Source of the DNA: Terriglobia bacterium
GTDB taxonomy: Bacteria > Acidobacteriota > Terriglobia > UBA7540
Length of the DNA stretch: 35,850 bases
Assembly: GCA_020073545.1 (NCBI GenBank)
Contig: JAIQEZ010000042.1
Coordinates: 1 to 35,850, forward strand
Direction: 5' to 3'
Positions 8,431 through 16,845 of this stretch are shown here, piece after piece. The notes under the pieces are model-generated. The model was given only the letters and a program-made list of their open reading frames with translations. It did no database searches and had not been told where the DNA came from. Position numbers and translations under genes: made by a program. How positions within the stretch are numbered: the stretch's first letter is position 1; every line of letters begins with the position of its first letter.

Positions 8431-9462
8431 ATGCCCGACCTCAAGTCTTCACTTCAGTCCTTCATCACCCGACTGCCCAAAGTCGAGCTGCACGTGCACT
8501 TGGAGGGCGCGGTGCGGCCCGAGACTTTGCGCGAGCTCGCGCTGAACAAGAGCGGGCTGAGGCAGAAAGTGGGCGAATGGATCAGCGAGCGGCGCGCGCA
8601 GCAATATCGTTACGGGAGCTTTCAGCAGTTCCTGGTGGCTTTTGGAATCGTGACGCTGCTGCTCGAGAAGCCCCAGGACTACGCGCTGGCGACCACGCGC
8701 CTGCTGGAGTGGTTGGCAGAGCAGAACGTGCAATACGCGGAGATCATCTTCTCCGCCGGCGTCGTGCTGTGGAAGAAGCAATCCGTGGACGCGGTTTTCG
8801 AGGCCGTGGCCGGGGCCGCTGAAGAAGCGGAGCCGCGCACCGGCGTGCGGGTAAGATGGATCTTCGACGCGGTCCGGCACTTCGGGCTGGACCACGTGCG
8901 CGAGGTGCTGCGCTGGGCAGGGCATTACCGCTCGCGGGGCGTAGTGGCCTTTGGGATCGGCGGCGATGAGGAACGCGGGCCCGCACGACTTTTTCCGGAT
9001 ATCTTTCAAGAAGCACGCGACCAAGGACTCCACGGCGTGGCGCATGCCGGCGAGGCTTGTGGGCCGGAAAGCATTCGCGACGCCGTAGAACTGCTGGGCG
9101 TGGAACGCATCGGCCACGGCCTCACTGCCATCCGCGATCCCCACGTGATGACTTTGCTGCGCGAGCGTCGGATTCCCTTGGAAGTCTGCCCTACCAGCAA
9201 CGTGGCCACGGGCTTGATCGCGCGGTTCGAAGACCACCCGCTGCCGAAGTTCCTGGAAGCGGGTCTGGTGGTAACGCTCAATTCCGACGATCCCGCCATG
9301 TTCGGGACGAGCTTGCAGGAAGAATTCCTGGAAGCCGCGCGCTGCTTCGGGTTCAGCCGCGAGACGCTCGCGGCGCTCTGCATAAACGCCGCGCGCGCTT
9401 CGTTCCTAGGCGAGGACGAGAAGCAGAAACTCTGCGAGGAGATTATGCGGGCGGCGACGTAG
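8431..9462 (+). CDS. adenosine deaminase family protein
   Basis: A 343-residue amidohydrolase-superfamily TIM-barrel enzyme that deaminates adenosine or a related 6-aminopurine nucleoside. Seen: the metal-binding HVHLEGA motif (His21, His23), GVAHAGE with the third metal His, the RIGHGL catalytic His segment, EVCPTSN, and LNSDDPAMF with the metal-binding Asp pair. Length fits the family. Some bacteria, including many without MenF-type menaquinone genes, use members of this family as aminodeoxyfutalosine deaminase, so adenosine specificity is not certain. An upstream TTG (8353) would extend the protein by 26 residues; the ATG at 8431 fits family N-termini better. Its 3' end overlaps the convergent thioredoxin-domain gene by 20 bases. 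Confidence 0.82.
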   Translation: MPDLKSSLQSFITRLPKVELHVHLEGAVRPETLRELALNKSGLRQKVGEWISERRAQQYRYGSFQQFLVAFGIVTLLLEKPQDYALATTRLLEWLAEQNVQYAEIIFSAGVVLWKKQSVDAVFEAVAGAAEEAEPRTGVRVRWIFDAVRHFGLDHVREVLRWAGHYRSRGVVAFGIGGDEERGPARLFPDIFQEARDQGLHGVAHAGEACGPESIRDAVELLGVERIGHGLTAIRDPHVMTLLRERRIPLEVCPTSNVATGLIARFEDHPLPKFLEAGLVVTLNSDDPAMFGTSLQEEFLEAARCFGFSRETLAALCINAARASFLGEDEKQKLCEEIMRAAT

Positions 9463-10807
9463 CGCCGGTGGCCGCGGCTGGCTGGTGGAGAGCTTCGCGC
9501 AGGCGCTTGTCGAGTTCTTCGACGAAACTTTCGGGGTCCAGACCTTCCTGACGATACACGACACGGCCCGCGCGGTCGAAAATCACAACCGTCGGGAGCC
9601 CGACCACACCGAGCAGTTGATCCAGACCCAGCGCGTACGCCACCGGCACGCTCCAGCCTTCCTCCTTGAGAAAGGCCGGCACGCTGCTGCGATCCTCATC
9701 CACATTCACGGCCAGAAAAGCGGCGCCGGATTCCATGCGAAAGTTTTCCCTCACGCGCTCGAAGAGTTTGCCTTCCAGGCGGCAGGGACCGCACCAGGTC
9801 GCCCAGAAATCCATCACCATGACCTTCCCACGATAATCCGCCAGGCGCAGCGGCGTGCCATCCGTCCGCTCCAGGACGAACTCGAAGGGGTCGTGGCGGC
9901 CGGCGTTCTGAGGGTGCTCGTTTGAAAAGCGCCCCGCGAGCTGCTGCATGAGCTGGTCGTAGCGCAACAGGACCATGTCTCCCATACCCTTCTCGGAACG
10001 GTGGAGCGCCACGTAGGCGCTGCCCAGCTTGCGGCGAATCTCTTGACGATGAGAGGGGTCGGGATCTTTCTCCGGAAAGGCGAACGCTGTGAGGTAGTAA
10101 TCCACGCCGCGGGCGGAATCGCTTTTTTTCGACGCCACATCTCCCAGGTGTTCGGCGGTGCGGGAGCTGGGATAAGCCTGGTAGCTCTGCTCATAATCGG
10201 CCAGGGCCTTGTCGAGCTCACCGGAATCTTCATAAAGCGTGGCGCGATGCGTATACACGGCAGCGAGGCGTCGGGGCCATTTCTCTTGCCCCCCTTTTTC
10301 CGATGACTTCGGGGTGGGAGTCTGATCGCTTAATTTTTCGCCGACCACAATCAGGCGCGTGGCGTAATCGATGGCGCGTGCCCGGCTGGTCGCATCGTTC
10401 TGCCGCTCCAGGGCCTCGATGAGCATGGAAAGCAGACCCGGGTCGTCGGGACTCATCTCCAGCAGCATCTCACCGTATTTCACCGTGACGCCCGGAGCAT
10501 TGGCTTCCATCGCCTCGCGGCAAATTGTGCGCAGAACGAGTTCGCGCCGGGAAGTTTTGGGGAAGCGCGTCAGGAAGTCTTCCAGGTTTTTGATGAGGGC
10601 TTGAGGATTGTTCTCCGCCGACTGGAAGGCTTCTTGCAGCGCTTTCCCTTCGTCCTCAGAAGGGGTTTTGGCAGGTAGCTTTTCCTCCACGGGTTTCGCC
10701 GCGGATTGCGCCGCACCGAGAGGAAGCTGTCTGCAGGCCGCGACCAAGCACAAGCCGAGGGCGAGCCGCAGAGTGATCCTTACCCCCCACACATTTCTTG
10801 TTTCCAT
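9443..10807 (-). CDS. exported TPR-like protein with C-terminal thioredoxin (TlpA/ResA-like) domain
   Basis: A 454-residue envelope thiol-disulfide oxidoreductase. The start at 10807 gives a signal sequence with a lipobox-like VAAC (Cys25), so it may be a lipoprotein; an alternative is signal-peptidase I cleavage near GAAQS. Residues ~45-290 are helical and TPR-like (repeating Ala/Leu/Tyr patterns such as ADYEQSYQAYPSSRTAEHL). Residues ~310-430 form the thioredoxin fold: the active site WCGPC is at 338-342 and the cis-Pro occurs in GLPTVVIFD. TlpA-like proteins usually keep cytochrome or envelope thiols reduced in the periplasm. The TPR-Trx fusion suggests a partner-bound reductase; no partner gene is evident beside it. 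Confidence 0.8.
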   Translation of the reverse strand: METRNVWGVRITLRLALGLCLVAACRQLPLGAAQSAAKPVEEKLPAKTPSEDEGKALQEAFQSAENNPQALIKNLEDFLTRFPKTSRRELVLRTICREAMEANAPGVTVKYGEMLLEMSPDDPGLLSMLIEALERQNDATSRARAIDYATRLIVVGEKLSDQTPTPKSSEKGGQEKWPRRLAAVYTHRATLYEDSGELDKALADYEQSYQAYPSSRTAEHLGDVASKKSDSARGVDYYLTAFAFPEKDPDPSHRQEIRRKLGSAYVALHRSEKGMGDMVLLRYDQLMQQLAGRFSNEHPQNAGRHDPFEFVLERTDGTPLRLADYRGKVMVMDFWATWCGPCRLEGKLFERVRENFRMESGAAFLAVNVDEDRSSVPAFLKEEGWSVPVAYALGLDQLLGVVGLPTVVIFDRAGRVVYRQEGLDPESFVEELDKRLREALHQPAAATGATSPPA

Positions 10808-10935
10808 AGCGGCTAAATCTCCGCGAAGGGCCGATTTACCTAATCTAGAGGCAAGCCTGGGATGGGTCAAGGCAATTCCCCGGCGACAGGGAACGGCGCA
10901 CGGCTGCTATAATGCGGAACTCGCAAGGAGAGGGA

Positions 10936-11649
10936 ATGAAATCATCACACATTCGCGCCATTTTCTTCGACGCGGGCAACACGCTGCTTTATCCGCGCCT
11001 CGACGAACGGGCTCGGGATCTCGCCGCGCAGGCCTTCCCGGCGCGCGTGGAAGACTTCCACGCCGCCGAGCGCGCCGCCAAGCAGAAGCTCGACGCCTGG
11101 CTGTGGCCGCAGATCCGCAAGGGCGAGGTGCCGCGAACCATCGACCACTACTACTGGGCCGAGTACTTGCAGGCGCTGATGGGCTTGATCGGCGCGCCCG
11201 AGCACGAGCACGCGCGCTTGATTCGCGTGGTGGCGGAGGGGTTCCGCAACATTCGCTCCTGGTCCGTGGTGATGCCGGAGACACCGGGTTACCTCGCGTC
11301 CCTCAACGAGCAGGGCTACTTCCTCGGAGTCATTTCGAATTCGATAGGCACGATGGAAGATCAACTACAACACGAGGGCCTGCGCGACTACTTCCAGGTG
11401 GTTTTCGATTCCGCCATCGTCGGCGTGGAGAAGCCGAATCCGGAGATTTTCCACCTCGCGTTGCGCAGCGCGGGAGCTGCGGCGCACCAGGCCGTCTTTG
11501 TGGGCGACACGTACGCAACCGATGTGGGCGGCGCGCAACTCGCCGGCTTGCACGGCGTGCTCATCGATCGCGTGGGCGCTTACCCGCAGGCCGAATGCCC
11601 GCGCATTACGTCGCTGCCGGAATTGTCGAAGATCTTGGAAGGGCTCTGA
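10936..11649 (+). CDS. HAD-superfamily hydrolase
   Basis: A 237-residue haloacid dehalogenase-like phosphatase. All four HAD motifs are visible: motif I FFDAGNTLL (nucleophile Asp), motif II VISNS, motif III Lys in VEKPNPEIF, and motif IV VGDTYATD. The ~90-residue helical cap between motifs I and II places it in subfamily I (YjjG/phosphoglycolate phosphatase-like). The ATG at 10936 is chosen because AAGGAG (10925-10930) lies 5 bases before it; an upstream ATG at 10912 overlaps a TATAAT (10908-10913) that may be the -10 box of its own promoter. Divergently oriented from the thioredoxin-domain gene. Substrate unknown. Confidence 0.85.
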   Translation: MKSSHIRAIFFDAGNTLLYPRLDERARDLAAQAFPARVEDFHAAERAAKQKLDAWLWPQIRKGEVPRTIDHYYWAEYLQALMGLIGAPEHEHARLIRVVAEGFRNIRSWSVVMPETPGYLASLNEQGYFLGVISNSIGTMEDQLQHEGLRDYFQVVFDSAIVGVEKPNPEIFHLALRSAGAAAHQAVFVGDTYATDVGGAQLAGLHGVLIDRVGAYPQAECPRITSLPELSKILEGL

Positions 11650-11720
11650 CCCATACTTCTCTTGGCGGCGAGTAGGGTTCTGCCGCTTAGTCTCAAGCCG
11701 ACCCGCTACCCGGGAAGCTG

Positions 11721-11740
11721 GCGCTTGCTTAGGCAAGCGC
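11721..11740. terminator. perfect 8-bp hairpin with TTAG loop
   Basis: GCGCTTGC and GCAAGCGC arms enclose a 4-base TTAG loop, 71 bases after the hydrolase stop. No T-tract follows, so it may be a weak or Rho-assisted terminator, or a palindromic repeat. A related GCTTGC/GCAAGC hairpin occurs inside the gene at 16846-17709. Confidence 0.4.
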
Positions 11741-11869
11741 GTATGAAGTACACTCCTTCCTGCAGTAAGGGCACAATCCCAGGTTCTCAGCTTATATAGG
11801 ATTTAATTCCGCGCCGCGGTGCGCCAGCTTCATTCCTGCTTCATCTAACGTCTATGTGGAGGAGGAACT

Positions 11870-12928
11870 ATGCAAATCGATCAAGCCAAGCTCGAAAAGT
11901 TTATGGGCCAAGCCCTCGGGGAACTTGGCGCAGGCATGAACGCGGCCCTGGTGTTCATCGGCGACAAGCTGGGGTTATACAAGGCGATGGCAGGAGCGGG
12001 GCCGATGACATCGGCGGAGCTGGCCGGGAAGACCGGCACCCACGAACGCTACGTGCGCGAGTGGCTGAACGCCCAGGCCGCCGGGGGGTTCGTCACCTAC
12101 GATGCTGCCACGGAACGCTATACACTGCCGAATGAACAGGCCTTTGCGCTGGCGGTCGAGGACAGCCCCGTTTACCTGCCGGGAGCTTATCAAGTCATCG
12201 CCGCTGTCATCAAGGATGAGCCGCGCATCACGGAGGCGTTTCGAACCGGAACCGGCGTGGGCTGGCATGAACACTGCGCCGACCTATATCAGGGCACTGA
12301 GCGCTTTTTCCGGCCGAACTACGCCGCTAACCTGGTGAGTTCGTGGATCCCGGCGCTGAACGGCGTGGAAGCGAAATTGAAGGCCGGCGCCAAGGTCGCG
12401 GACGTGGGTTGCGGGCACGGAGCCTCAACCCTGCTGATGGCGAAGTCCTACCCAAAGTCGCAGTTCGTCGGCTTCGATTATCACGCGCCCTCAGTTGAGC
12501 ATGCCTGGAAGGCCGCGGAAAAGGCGGGTGTGCAGGACCGGGTGGGATTTCAAGTGGCGTGGGCCAAGGAGTTCCCGGGCAAGGGGTACGACCTGGTGGC
12601 GTTTTTCGATTGCCTGCACGACATGGGCGATCCGGCCGGGGCGGCGGCCCACGTGCGCCAGACCCTGGCGTCGAATGGGACGTGGATGATCGTCGAGCCC
12701 TTCGCGCACGATCGCGTCGAGCAAAATCTGAATCCCGTCGGGCGGGTGTTCTACGCGGCCTCCACGATGGTCTGTACGCCCGCATCCCGCGCGCAGGAAG
12801 TGGGCCTGGCATTGGGCGCCCAAGCGGGCGAGGCGCGGCTGCGCGACGTGGTGACGCAAGGTGGGTTCAAGAACTTCCGCCGCGCTGCCGAGACGCCTTT
12901 CAATCTGGTGTTTGAAGCGCGGCCGTGA
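11870..12928 (+). CDS. class I SAM-dependent methyltransferase with N-terminal winged-helix domain
   Basis: A 352-residue methyltransferase. Residues ~20-95 form a winged-helix/dimerisation region (GPMTSAELAGKTGTHERYVREWL) as found in the Rv2258c-like group, and the Rossmann-type domain begins near residue 170 with motif I VADVGCGHGAS (Asp178). VAFFDCLHDMGDP corresponds to motif IV. The architecture resembles O-methyltransferases acting on small or secondary-metabolite substrates, but no substrate can be inferred. The start is well supported: GGAGGAGGA (11858-11866) precedes the ATG. Convergent with the sugar kinase at 13167-14078; single-gene unit by spacing. Confidence 0.85.
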   Translation: MQIDQAKLEKFMGQALGELGAGMNAALVFIGDKLGLYKAMAGAGPMTSAELAGKTGTHERYVREWLNAQAAGGFVTYDAATERYTLPNEQAFALAVEDSPVYLPGAYQVIAAVIKDEPRITEAFRTGTGVGWHEHCADLYQGTERFFRPNYAANLVSSWIPALNGVEAKLKAGAKVADVGCGHGASTLLMAKSYPKSQFVGFDYHAPSVEHAWKAAEKAGVQDRVGFQVAWAKEFPGKGYDLVAFFDCLHDMGDPAGAAAHVRQTLASNGTWMIVEPFAHDRVEQNLNPVGRVFYAASTMVCTPASRAQEVGLALGAQAGEARLRDVVTQGGFKNFRRAAETPFNLVFEARP

Positions 12929-13166
12929 AGCCAGGTGAAAATCAAAACTCGCGTGCTGACGCGGGCCCTGCTTTTCAGGTCCACGATTTCGCGGGTAAGG
13001 AAGAAACCCTCACCCGCCCTCGTACCTCGGGTACCCTCTCTCCCGCAAGAGGGCTGATGCCCCTAAATGCTTTGAGCGCAACCCGCATCGGTACGGGTCC
13101 GGCAAAGGCAGTCGCGACAAGTTCCGCCGTGTCCTGACGTTTCCCCCGCCTCGCGGGTGCGCGCCT

Positions 13167-14078
13167 TCAACCTGCTGGCGAAGGGGGGGATTGCTTCGAG
13201 AGGGCCCGAACTTCCTCAAGGGTCCAGGGTGGAATGGCTCCCGGCCGGCTGGCGACCAGGGCCGCGAGGCGATTGGCGAAATCGGCAATCGCCGCCGGAG
13301 ACCAACGCATGCCCAGGCCATGCACGAAGGCGGCGGCGAAAGCGTCGCCCGCTCCTACGGTGTCCTGTGCCCGCACGGCGTAGCCGCTCGCTTCGACATA
13401 TTCTTCGCCGACCAATAGCACGCAGCCTTTCTCGCCGCGGGTGACGCACACCGACTCCCAACCAAACTCGTGGGCATAACCACGGCAAAAATCCCCGAGA
13501 GACCGCCAGGCTGGACCCAACATCTGGTCGATCACCCGAGCCTCATCTTCATTCAGTTTGACCACCTGGGCGCGCGCCATCAGCTCACGCACGAGAGGCG
13601 CCTGGTAAGAATCCTTGCGCAGGTTGACATCATAGAAAAGCCGCGCGCCGCCAGGGGAAGCAATCAGCCTATAGGTCAGTTCTCTCGCTTGCAGGCTCAT
13701 CTGGAATAAGGTTCCGAAATAGATCCAATCGGGTTTTGGGGATAGGAGCCCAGCCACGTCGCGATCGGCAAGCCCCGGGGCGTCATAAGCCGCGGGATGG
13801 TGAATGGTGAATTGCGGTTGACCTGCCGCATCGAGCTCGACCGTCACGACGCCCGTCGGGTGTGTCTCAAGCGCGCGAACGTAACGCGTTGAGAGGCCCA
13901 TTTCCGCCATGCGCGCCAGAACGCGCCCGCCCCGTTCGTCCCTTCCCACGGCGCTCACAAAGGATACGGTGTGCCCGAGCCGGGAAGCGTGGGCCGCAAA
14001 GTTGAACGGCGCTCCACCCAGGTATTCCCTATTTCCGATCACGTCCCACAAGACTTCACCGATACTGACGATTCTCAC
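13167..14078 (-). CDS. PfkB-family carbohydrate kinase (fructokinase-like)
   Basis: A 303-residue ribokinase-fold sugar kinase. It starts SIGEVLWDVI, has the substrate-side GGAPFNFAAHASRLG loop, a central DVNLRKDSY segment, NEDEARVI, and the C-terminal ATP/anion-hole motif DTVGAGDAF with the catalytic Asp. The spacing and the GGAPFNFA loop resemble bacterial fructokinases. The start is a GTG at 14078 preceded by CGGAGG at suitable distance; no better ATG exists upstream of the conserved strand. It stands alone, with no transporter or isomerase neighbour to name the sugar. Confidence 0.85.
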   Translation of the reverse strand: MRIVSIGEVLWDVIGNREYLGGAPFNFAAHASRLGHTVSFVSAVGRDERGGRVLARMAEMGLSTRYVRALETHPTGVVTVELDAAGQPQFTIHHPAAYDAPGLADRDVAGLLSPKPDWIYFGTLFQMSLQARELTYRLIASPGGARLFYDVNLRKDSYQAPLVRELMARAQVVKLNEDEARVIDQMLGPAWRSLGDFCRGYAHEFGWESVCVTRGEKGCVLLVGEEYVEASGYAVRAQDTVGAGDAFAAAFVHGLGMRWSPAAIADFANRLAALVASRPGAIPPWTLEEVRALSKQSPPSPAG

Positions 14079-14399
14079 TGGACGGCCTCCGGTGCTTGGG
14101 CGGTGCTTTCAGCCTTTCACGCGCTCCTTCGAGGGGCACAGCATACACCTTTTTTTGTTCAACGCCTTCGCTGGCGGTCTTTCCTCATGGTCTGCCCTAA
14201 CGCGAGCAGACCCTAATTAATGATCGGGTCCCATCACGCAATAAGTAGTCCATCGGGCCATTTGGTGGCCGCGTTCCGTCGCAGGAGTCTGCGCGACACT
14301 GTGGACAGAAAGTCGCGTCCCCGCAAAGCGCTTCCCGTCCCAGCAGGTAGCGTGCTAGCCTTTCTCAGGTTGTGAAAAGTCGTGCAAGGGGGCATATCT
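14079..14399. other. non-coding intergenic region
   Basis: A 321-base divergent intergenic region. I see no gene. It contains a small hairpin around 14191-14212 (GTCTGC/GCAGAC arms, 10-base loop) and an AT-rich CTAATTAATGA stretch just after it, in the region where a promoter for the downstream PLP enzyme would be expected. No convincing -35/-10 pair or known riboswitch was recognised. Confidence 0.4.
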
Positions 14400-15704
14400 A
14401 TGGAGACGCGCAAACCGCATCGTAAGAAAGAAGATTACAGGCTGCGCACGCACTTGATTCACGGGAACTATGACAGCAAAAAGTGGGACTACAACCATCA
14501 CGTGGTGCCGCCGGTTTCGCACACCACGGCGTACCGGTTGAGTTCGCTCGAGCGCGGGGCACGTGGTTTTGTGCAGTTCGCCTCGGCGGACGAGGCGCTG
14601 AGCGGCCACATCCCAATCTACATCTACGACCGGCTGGATGAGCCTACGCGCTCGATGCTGGAAGAGAACTTGGCCTACGCGGAAGGCGGGGAGATTTGTG
14701 TGACCTTCGCGAGCGGCATGGCGAGCATCAGCGCGGCCCTGGGCACGGCGTTGCGCCAGGGGCAGGAAGTAGTAGCCCACCGGATTCTTTACGGCTGCAC
14801 CTACAGTCTGATGACCAACTGGCTGCCGCGCTTCGGCGTGCAGGTACGCTTCGTCGATTTCCTGCATCCCGAATCGCTCGCGGCGGAGATCACGCCGGCG
14901 ACCCGCGTGCTCTACTTTGAAACCCCCATCAATCCCACCATGGAGTTGATTGACATCGCGGCCGTCCGGCGCGTGGCGGACCAAGTGAATGCAGGCCGCG
15001 AGGAGAAAGATCGCGTGCTGGTGATCGTGGACAACACCTTTGCGACGCCTTACTGCCAGCGGCCGTTGCGGCTGGGCGCGGATATCGTGGTGGAGAGTCT
15101 GACGAAGGGGCTGGGAGGTTTCGGCACCGACATGGGCGGCGCGGTGATTGCTTCCCGGGATTGGTACAACTCGGTGATGCTGTTTCGCAAGGATGTTGGC
15201 GGCATCCTTTCACCGCGCAGCGCCTGGGGCGTCCTGGTATATGGCCTGCCCACGCTCGCCACACGCATGACCAACATGCAGAAGACCGCGCAGCGCGTGG
15301 CGGACTTCCTGTGCAAGCATCCCAAGGTGGCGAGTGTGAGCTACCCCGGCGCCGAGAGCTTCTCGCAAAAGGCGCTGGCCAGACAGCAGATGATCAACCC
15401 CGATGGCAAATTCGCGCCGGGCAGTATGGTGTATTTCGTCCTGAAGGGTGAGAATGCAAAGCAGACCCGGGCGGAAAAGCTGGTGGACTACCTGGCCGAG
15501 CACGCCTATTCGATCACGCTGGCCGTAAGCCTGGGACAGATCAAGACGCTCATCGAGCACCCGTTTTCGATGACCCACGCGGCGTTGCCTGACGAGCAGA
15601 AGCGCGCCTTCGGGATGCACCCGGAGGGCGTCCGGCTTTCGATCGGTCTGGAGGACTGGCACGACATCATCCGCGACCTGGAACTGGCCCTCGAGAGAGT
15701 GTGA
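14400..15704 (+). CDS. Cys/Met-metabolism PLP-dependent enzyme (methionine gamma-lyase / cystathionine synthase-lyase family)
   Basis: A 434-residue fold-type I PLP enzyme of the trans-sulfuration family, catalysing gamma- or beta-elimination/replacement on homoserine, cysteine or methionine derivatives in the cytosol. Visible features: IYDRLDEPTRSMLEENLA (the Y-R-x-xNPT region, here with Asp-Glu in place of Asn-Pro), FASGMASI phosphate loop, ETPINPTM, VDNTFATP with the PLP-ring Asp, and the Schiff-base Lys236 in VESLTKGLGGFG. The lysine motif deviates from the usual TKYxxGHSD, so this is a divergent branch and the exact reaction is open. The ATG at 14400 follows AAGGGGG (14386-14392); a GTG at 14382 is less likely. 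The Sec peroxiredoxin lies downstream with its own promoter. Confidence 0.85.
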   Translation: METRKPHRKKEDYRLRTHLIHGNYDSKKWDYNHHVVPPVSHTTAYRLSSLERGARGFVQFASADEALSGHIPIYIYDRLDEPTRSMLEENLAYAEGGEICVTFASGMASISAALGTALRQGQEVVAHRILYGCTYSLMTNWLPRFGVQVRFVDFLHPESLAAEITPATRVLYFETPINPTMELIDIAAVRRVADQVNAGREEKDRVLVIVDNTFATPYCQRPLRLGADIVVESLTKGLGGFGTDMGGAVIASRDWYNSVMLFRKDVGGILSPRSAWGVLVYGLPTLATRMTNMQKTAQRVADFLCKHPKVASVSYPGAESFSQKALARQQMINPDGKFAPGSMVYFVLKGENAKQTRAEKLVDYLAEHAYSITLAVSLGQIKTLIEHPFSMTHAALPDEQKRAFGMHPEGVRLSIGLEDWHDIIRDLELALERV

Positions 15705-15810
15705 CAGGGTTGGCGCGCGAAAGGCGTAGGAAGTCACGGGTCGTACCCAGCAGCGTGTGCGGGGAGCGGGGGATTTGTGCTTTTGAGGAGTATCCGATAG
15801 GATGGAATGT

Positions 15811-15840
15811 TTGACTCACGCAGATTGTTGAACCTTATAC
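15811..15840 (+). promoter_or_regulatory. candidate sigma-70-type promoter of the peroxiredoxin gene
   Basis: TTGACT (15811-15816) and TTATAC (15835-15840) are 18 bases apart, or 17 if CTTATA is taken as the -10. Transcription would begin near 15847, leaving a very short leader before the AAGGAG ribosome binding site. Assigned by eye only. Confidence 0.4.
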
Positions 15841-15864
15841 CTGCGACCCAAGGAGAACGATGCC

Positions 15865-16470
15865 ATGACAGAAGTCCTCAAGCTCGGCCAGAAAGTGCCC
15901 GACTTCGAACTCACGACTTACGAACCGACCCGGCAGGATTTCGGCAAGTTCAGCCTGCAGGAGCAGATCGACAAGAAGCGCTGGACGGTTCTTTTCTTCT
16001 ATCCCGCCGATTTCACCTTCGTCTGAGCGACCGAATTCGCTGCTCTGGCAGAGCAGCAGGAGCGGTTGGTGAAGATGGGATGCGACGTGGTCACGGTCAG
16101 CACCGATACCCAGTTCGTGCATCTGGCGTGGCAGCGCAGCGAGAAGGAGCTGGCCCAGGTCCGGTACCCCATGGGAGCCGATCCCACGGGCAAGGTGGCT
16201 CGGCTGTTCGGCGTTTATGATGAGGCCACCGGGCTGGCTCTGCGCGGCACCTTCATCATCAACCCGCAAGGCGTGCTGATAAATTCGGAGGTGAGCTACT
16301 ACAACCTTGGGCGGAACATCGACGAGTTGGTGCGCAAGTTCAAAGCCAACCTCTACATGTCGAAGAAGACGAATGAGGTGTGCCCGTCAAAGTGGAAGGA
16401 CGAGGGCGACAAGACGCTGACACCCTCCGCCGCCATGGTCGGCCGGGTGCACGAGGCTCTGGGGAGCTGA
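15865..16470 (+). CDS. selenocysteine-containing 2-Cys peroxiredoxin (AhpC/Prx1 type), in-frame TGA at codon 54
   Basis: A thiol/selenol peroxidase that would reduce H2O2 and organic peroxides in the cytosol. The frame from the ATG at 15865 (AAGGAG at 15850-15855) runs to a TGA at 16024-16026, then continues open in the same frame to 16470, 201 residues in all. The TGA sits exactly at the peroxidatic cysteine of the P-x3-T-x2-C motif (FYPADFTFV, then TGA, then ATEF). The rest is an intact typical 2-Cys peroxiredoxin: the downstream catalytic-core Arg in LALRGTFIINP, and a resolving Cys173 in EVCPSKW. A hairpin fitting a bacterial SECIS follows the TGA. I therefore read residue 54 as selenocysteine. 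Gene callers will truncate it to 53 residues or begin at an internal ATG (16066). Alternative: a Cys-to-stop mutation or base error. Confidence 0.88.
16024..16057 (+). promoter_or_regulatory. bacterial SECIS-like recoding element (UGA plus hairpin)
   Basis: The TGA (16024-16026) is followed by a perfect 8-bp stem, GCTGCTCT (16039-16046) with AGAGCAGC (16050-16057), closing a 3-base GGC loop at 16047-16049. Twenty bases separate the TGA from the loop. Known bacterial SECIS elements have a small apical loop with a G among its first two bases about 16-37 bases after the UGA, and all of this is met. The stem also encodes part of the protein. Confidence 0.75.
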
Positions 16471-16484
16471 GCGCTCCGGACGTA

Positions 16485-16507
16485 ATCGGATGATCGGATC
16501 ATCGGAT
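16485..16507. repeat. three ATCGGAT direct repeats with embedded palindrome
   Basis: ATCGGAT occurs at 16485, 16493 and 16501 (8-base period), and GATGATCGGATCATC (16489-16503) is a perfect palindrome around a central G. It lies 14 bases after the peroxiredoxin stop. The remaining non-coding DNA up to 16845 shows no gene. Function unknown; possibly a terminator-like structure or a binding site. Confidence 0.4.
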
Positions 16508-16845
16508 CGCCAAGGTGCCGCAGGTCGCGTGAGCGTGCGGTCAGAGTGCTTTTCGACTGCGTAGGGGTTCATTCTCTCCTCGCCCTTTCCAGCGAGCCGA
16601 CAAAGACGGACCCAGCTCATTCGCTTCCGACGGGCGTGGGCCAGCAGTGCGCACCCCCTTGACGGCGGTCATGGACCCGCCCCTTGGCTGGGCCCAGGCT
16701 GTTTTGCTCGCTGCCCGGCTGAGCCCGGGCGTCCGCTCTCGCCTTTCTGCGGGCGCCACAGACATCGCGTCTTTTGCGAGGTCGGCGGGTTTCGCCGCAT
16801 GCACACTCAGTGGCCCACGCTTTTTCCCAAAGGATGGGGGCAGGA

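Noticed and set aside
8449-9237. 262-codon minus-strand open frame
   Set aside because: Shadow of the adenosine-deaminase-family gene; His/Gln/Arg-rich translation typical of antisense GC-rich frames.
16066-16470. A separate gene starting at the internal ATG 16066
   Set aside because: It would lack the first 67 residues of the peroxiredoxin, including the catalytic position. The upstream frame is conserved up to the TGA, so a single recoded gene is the better reading.
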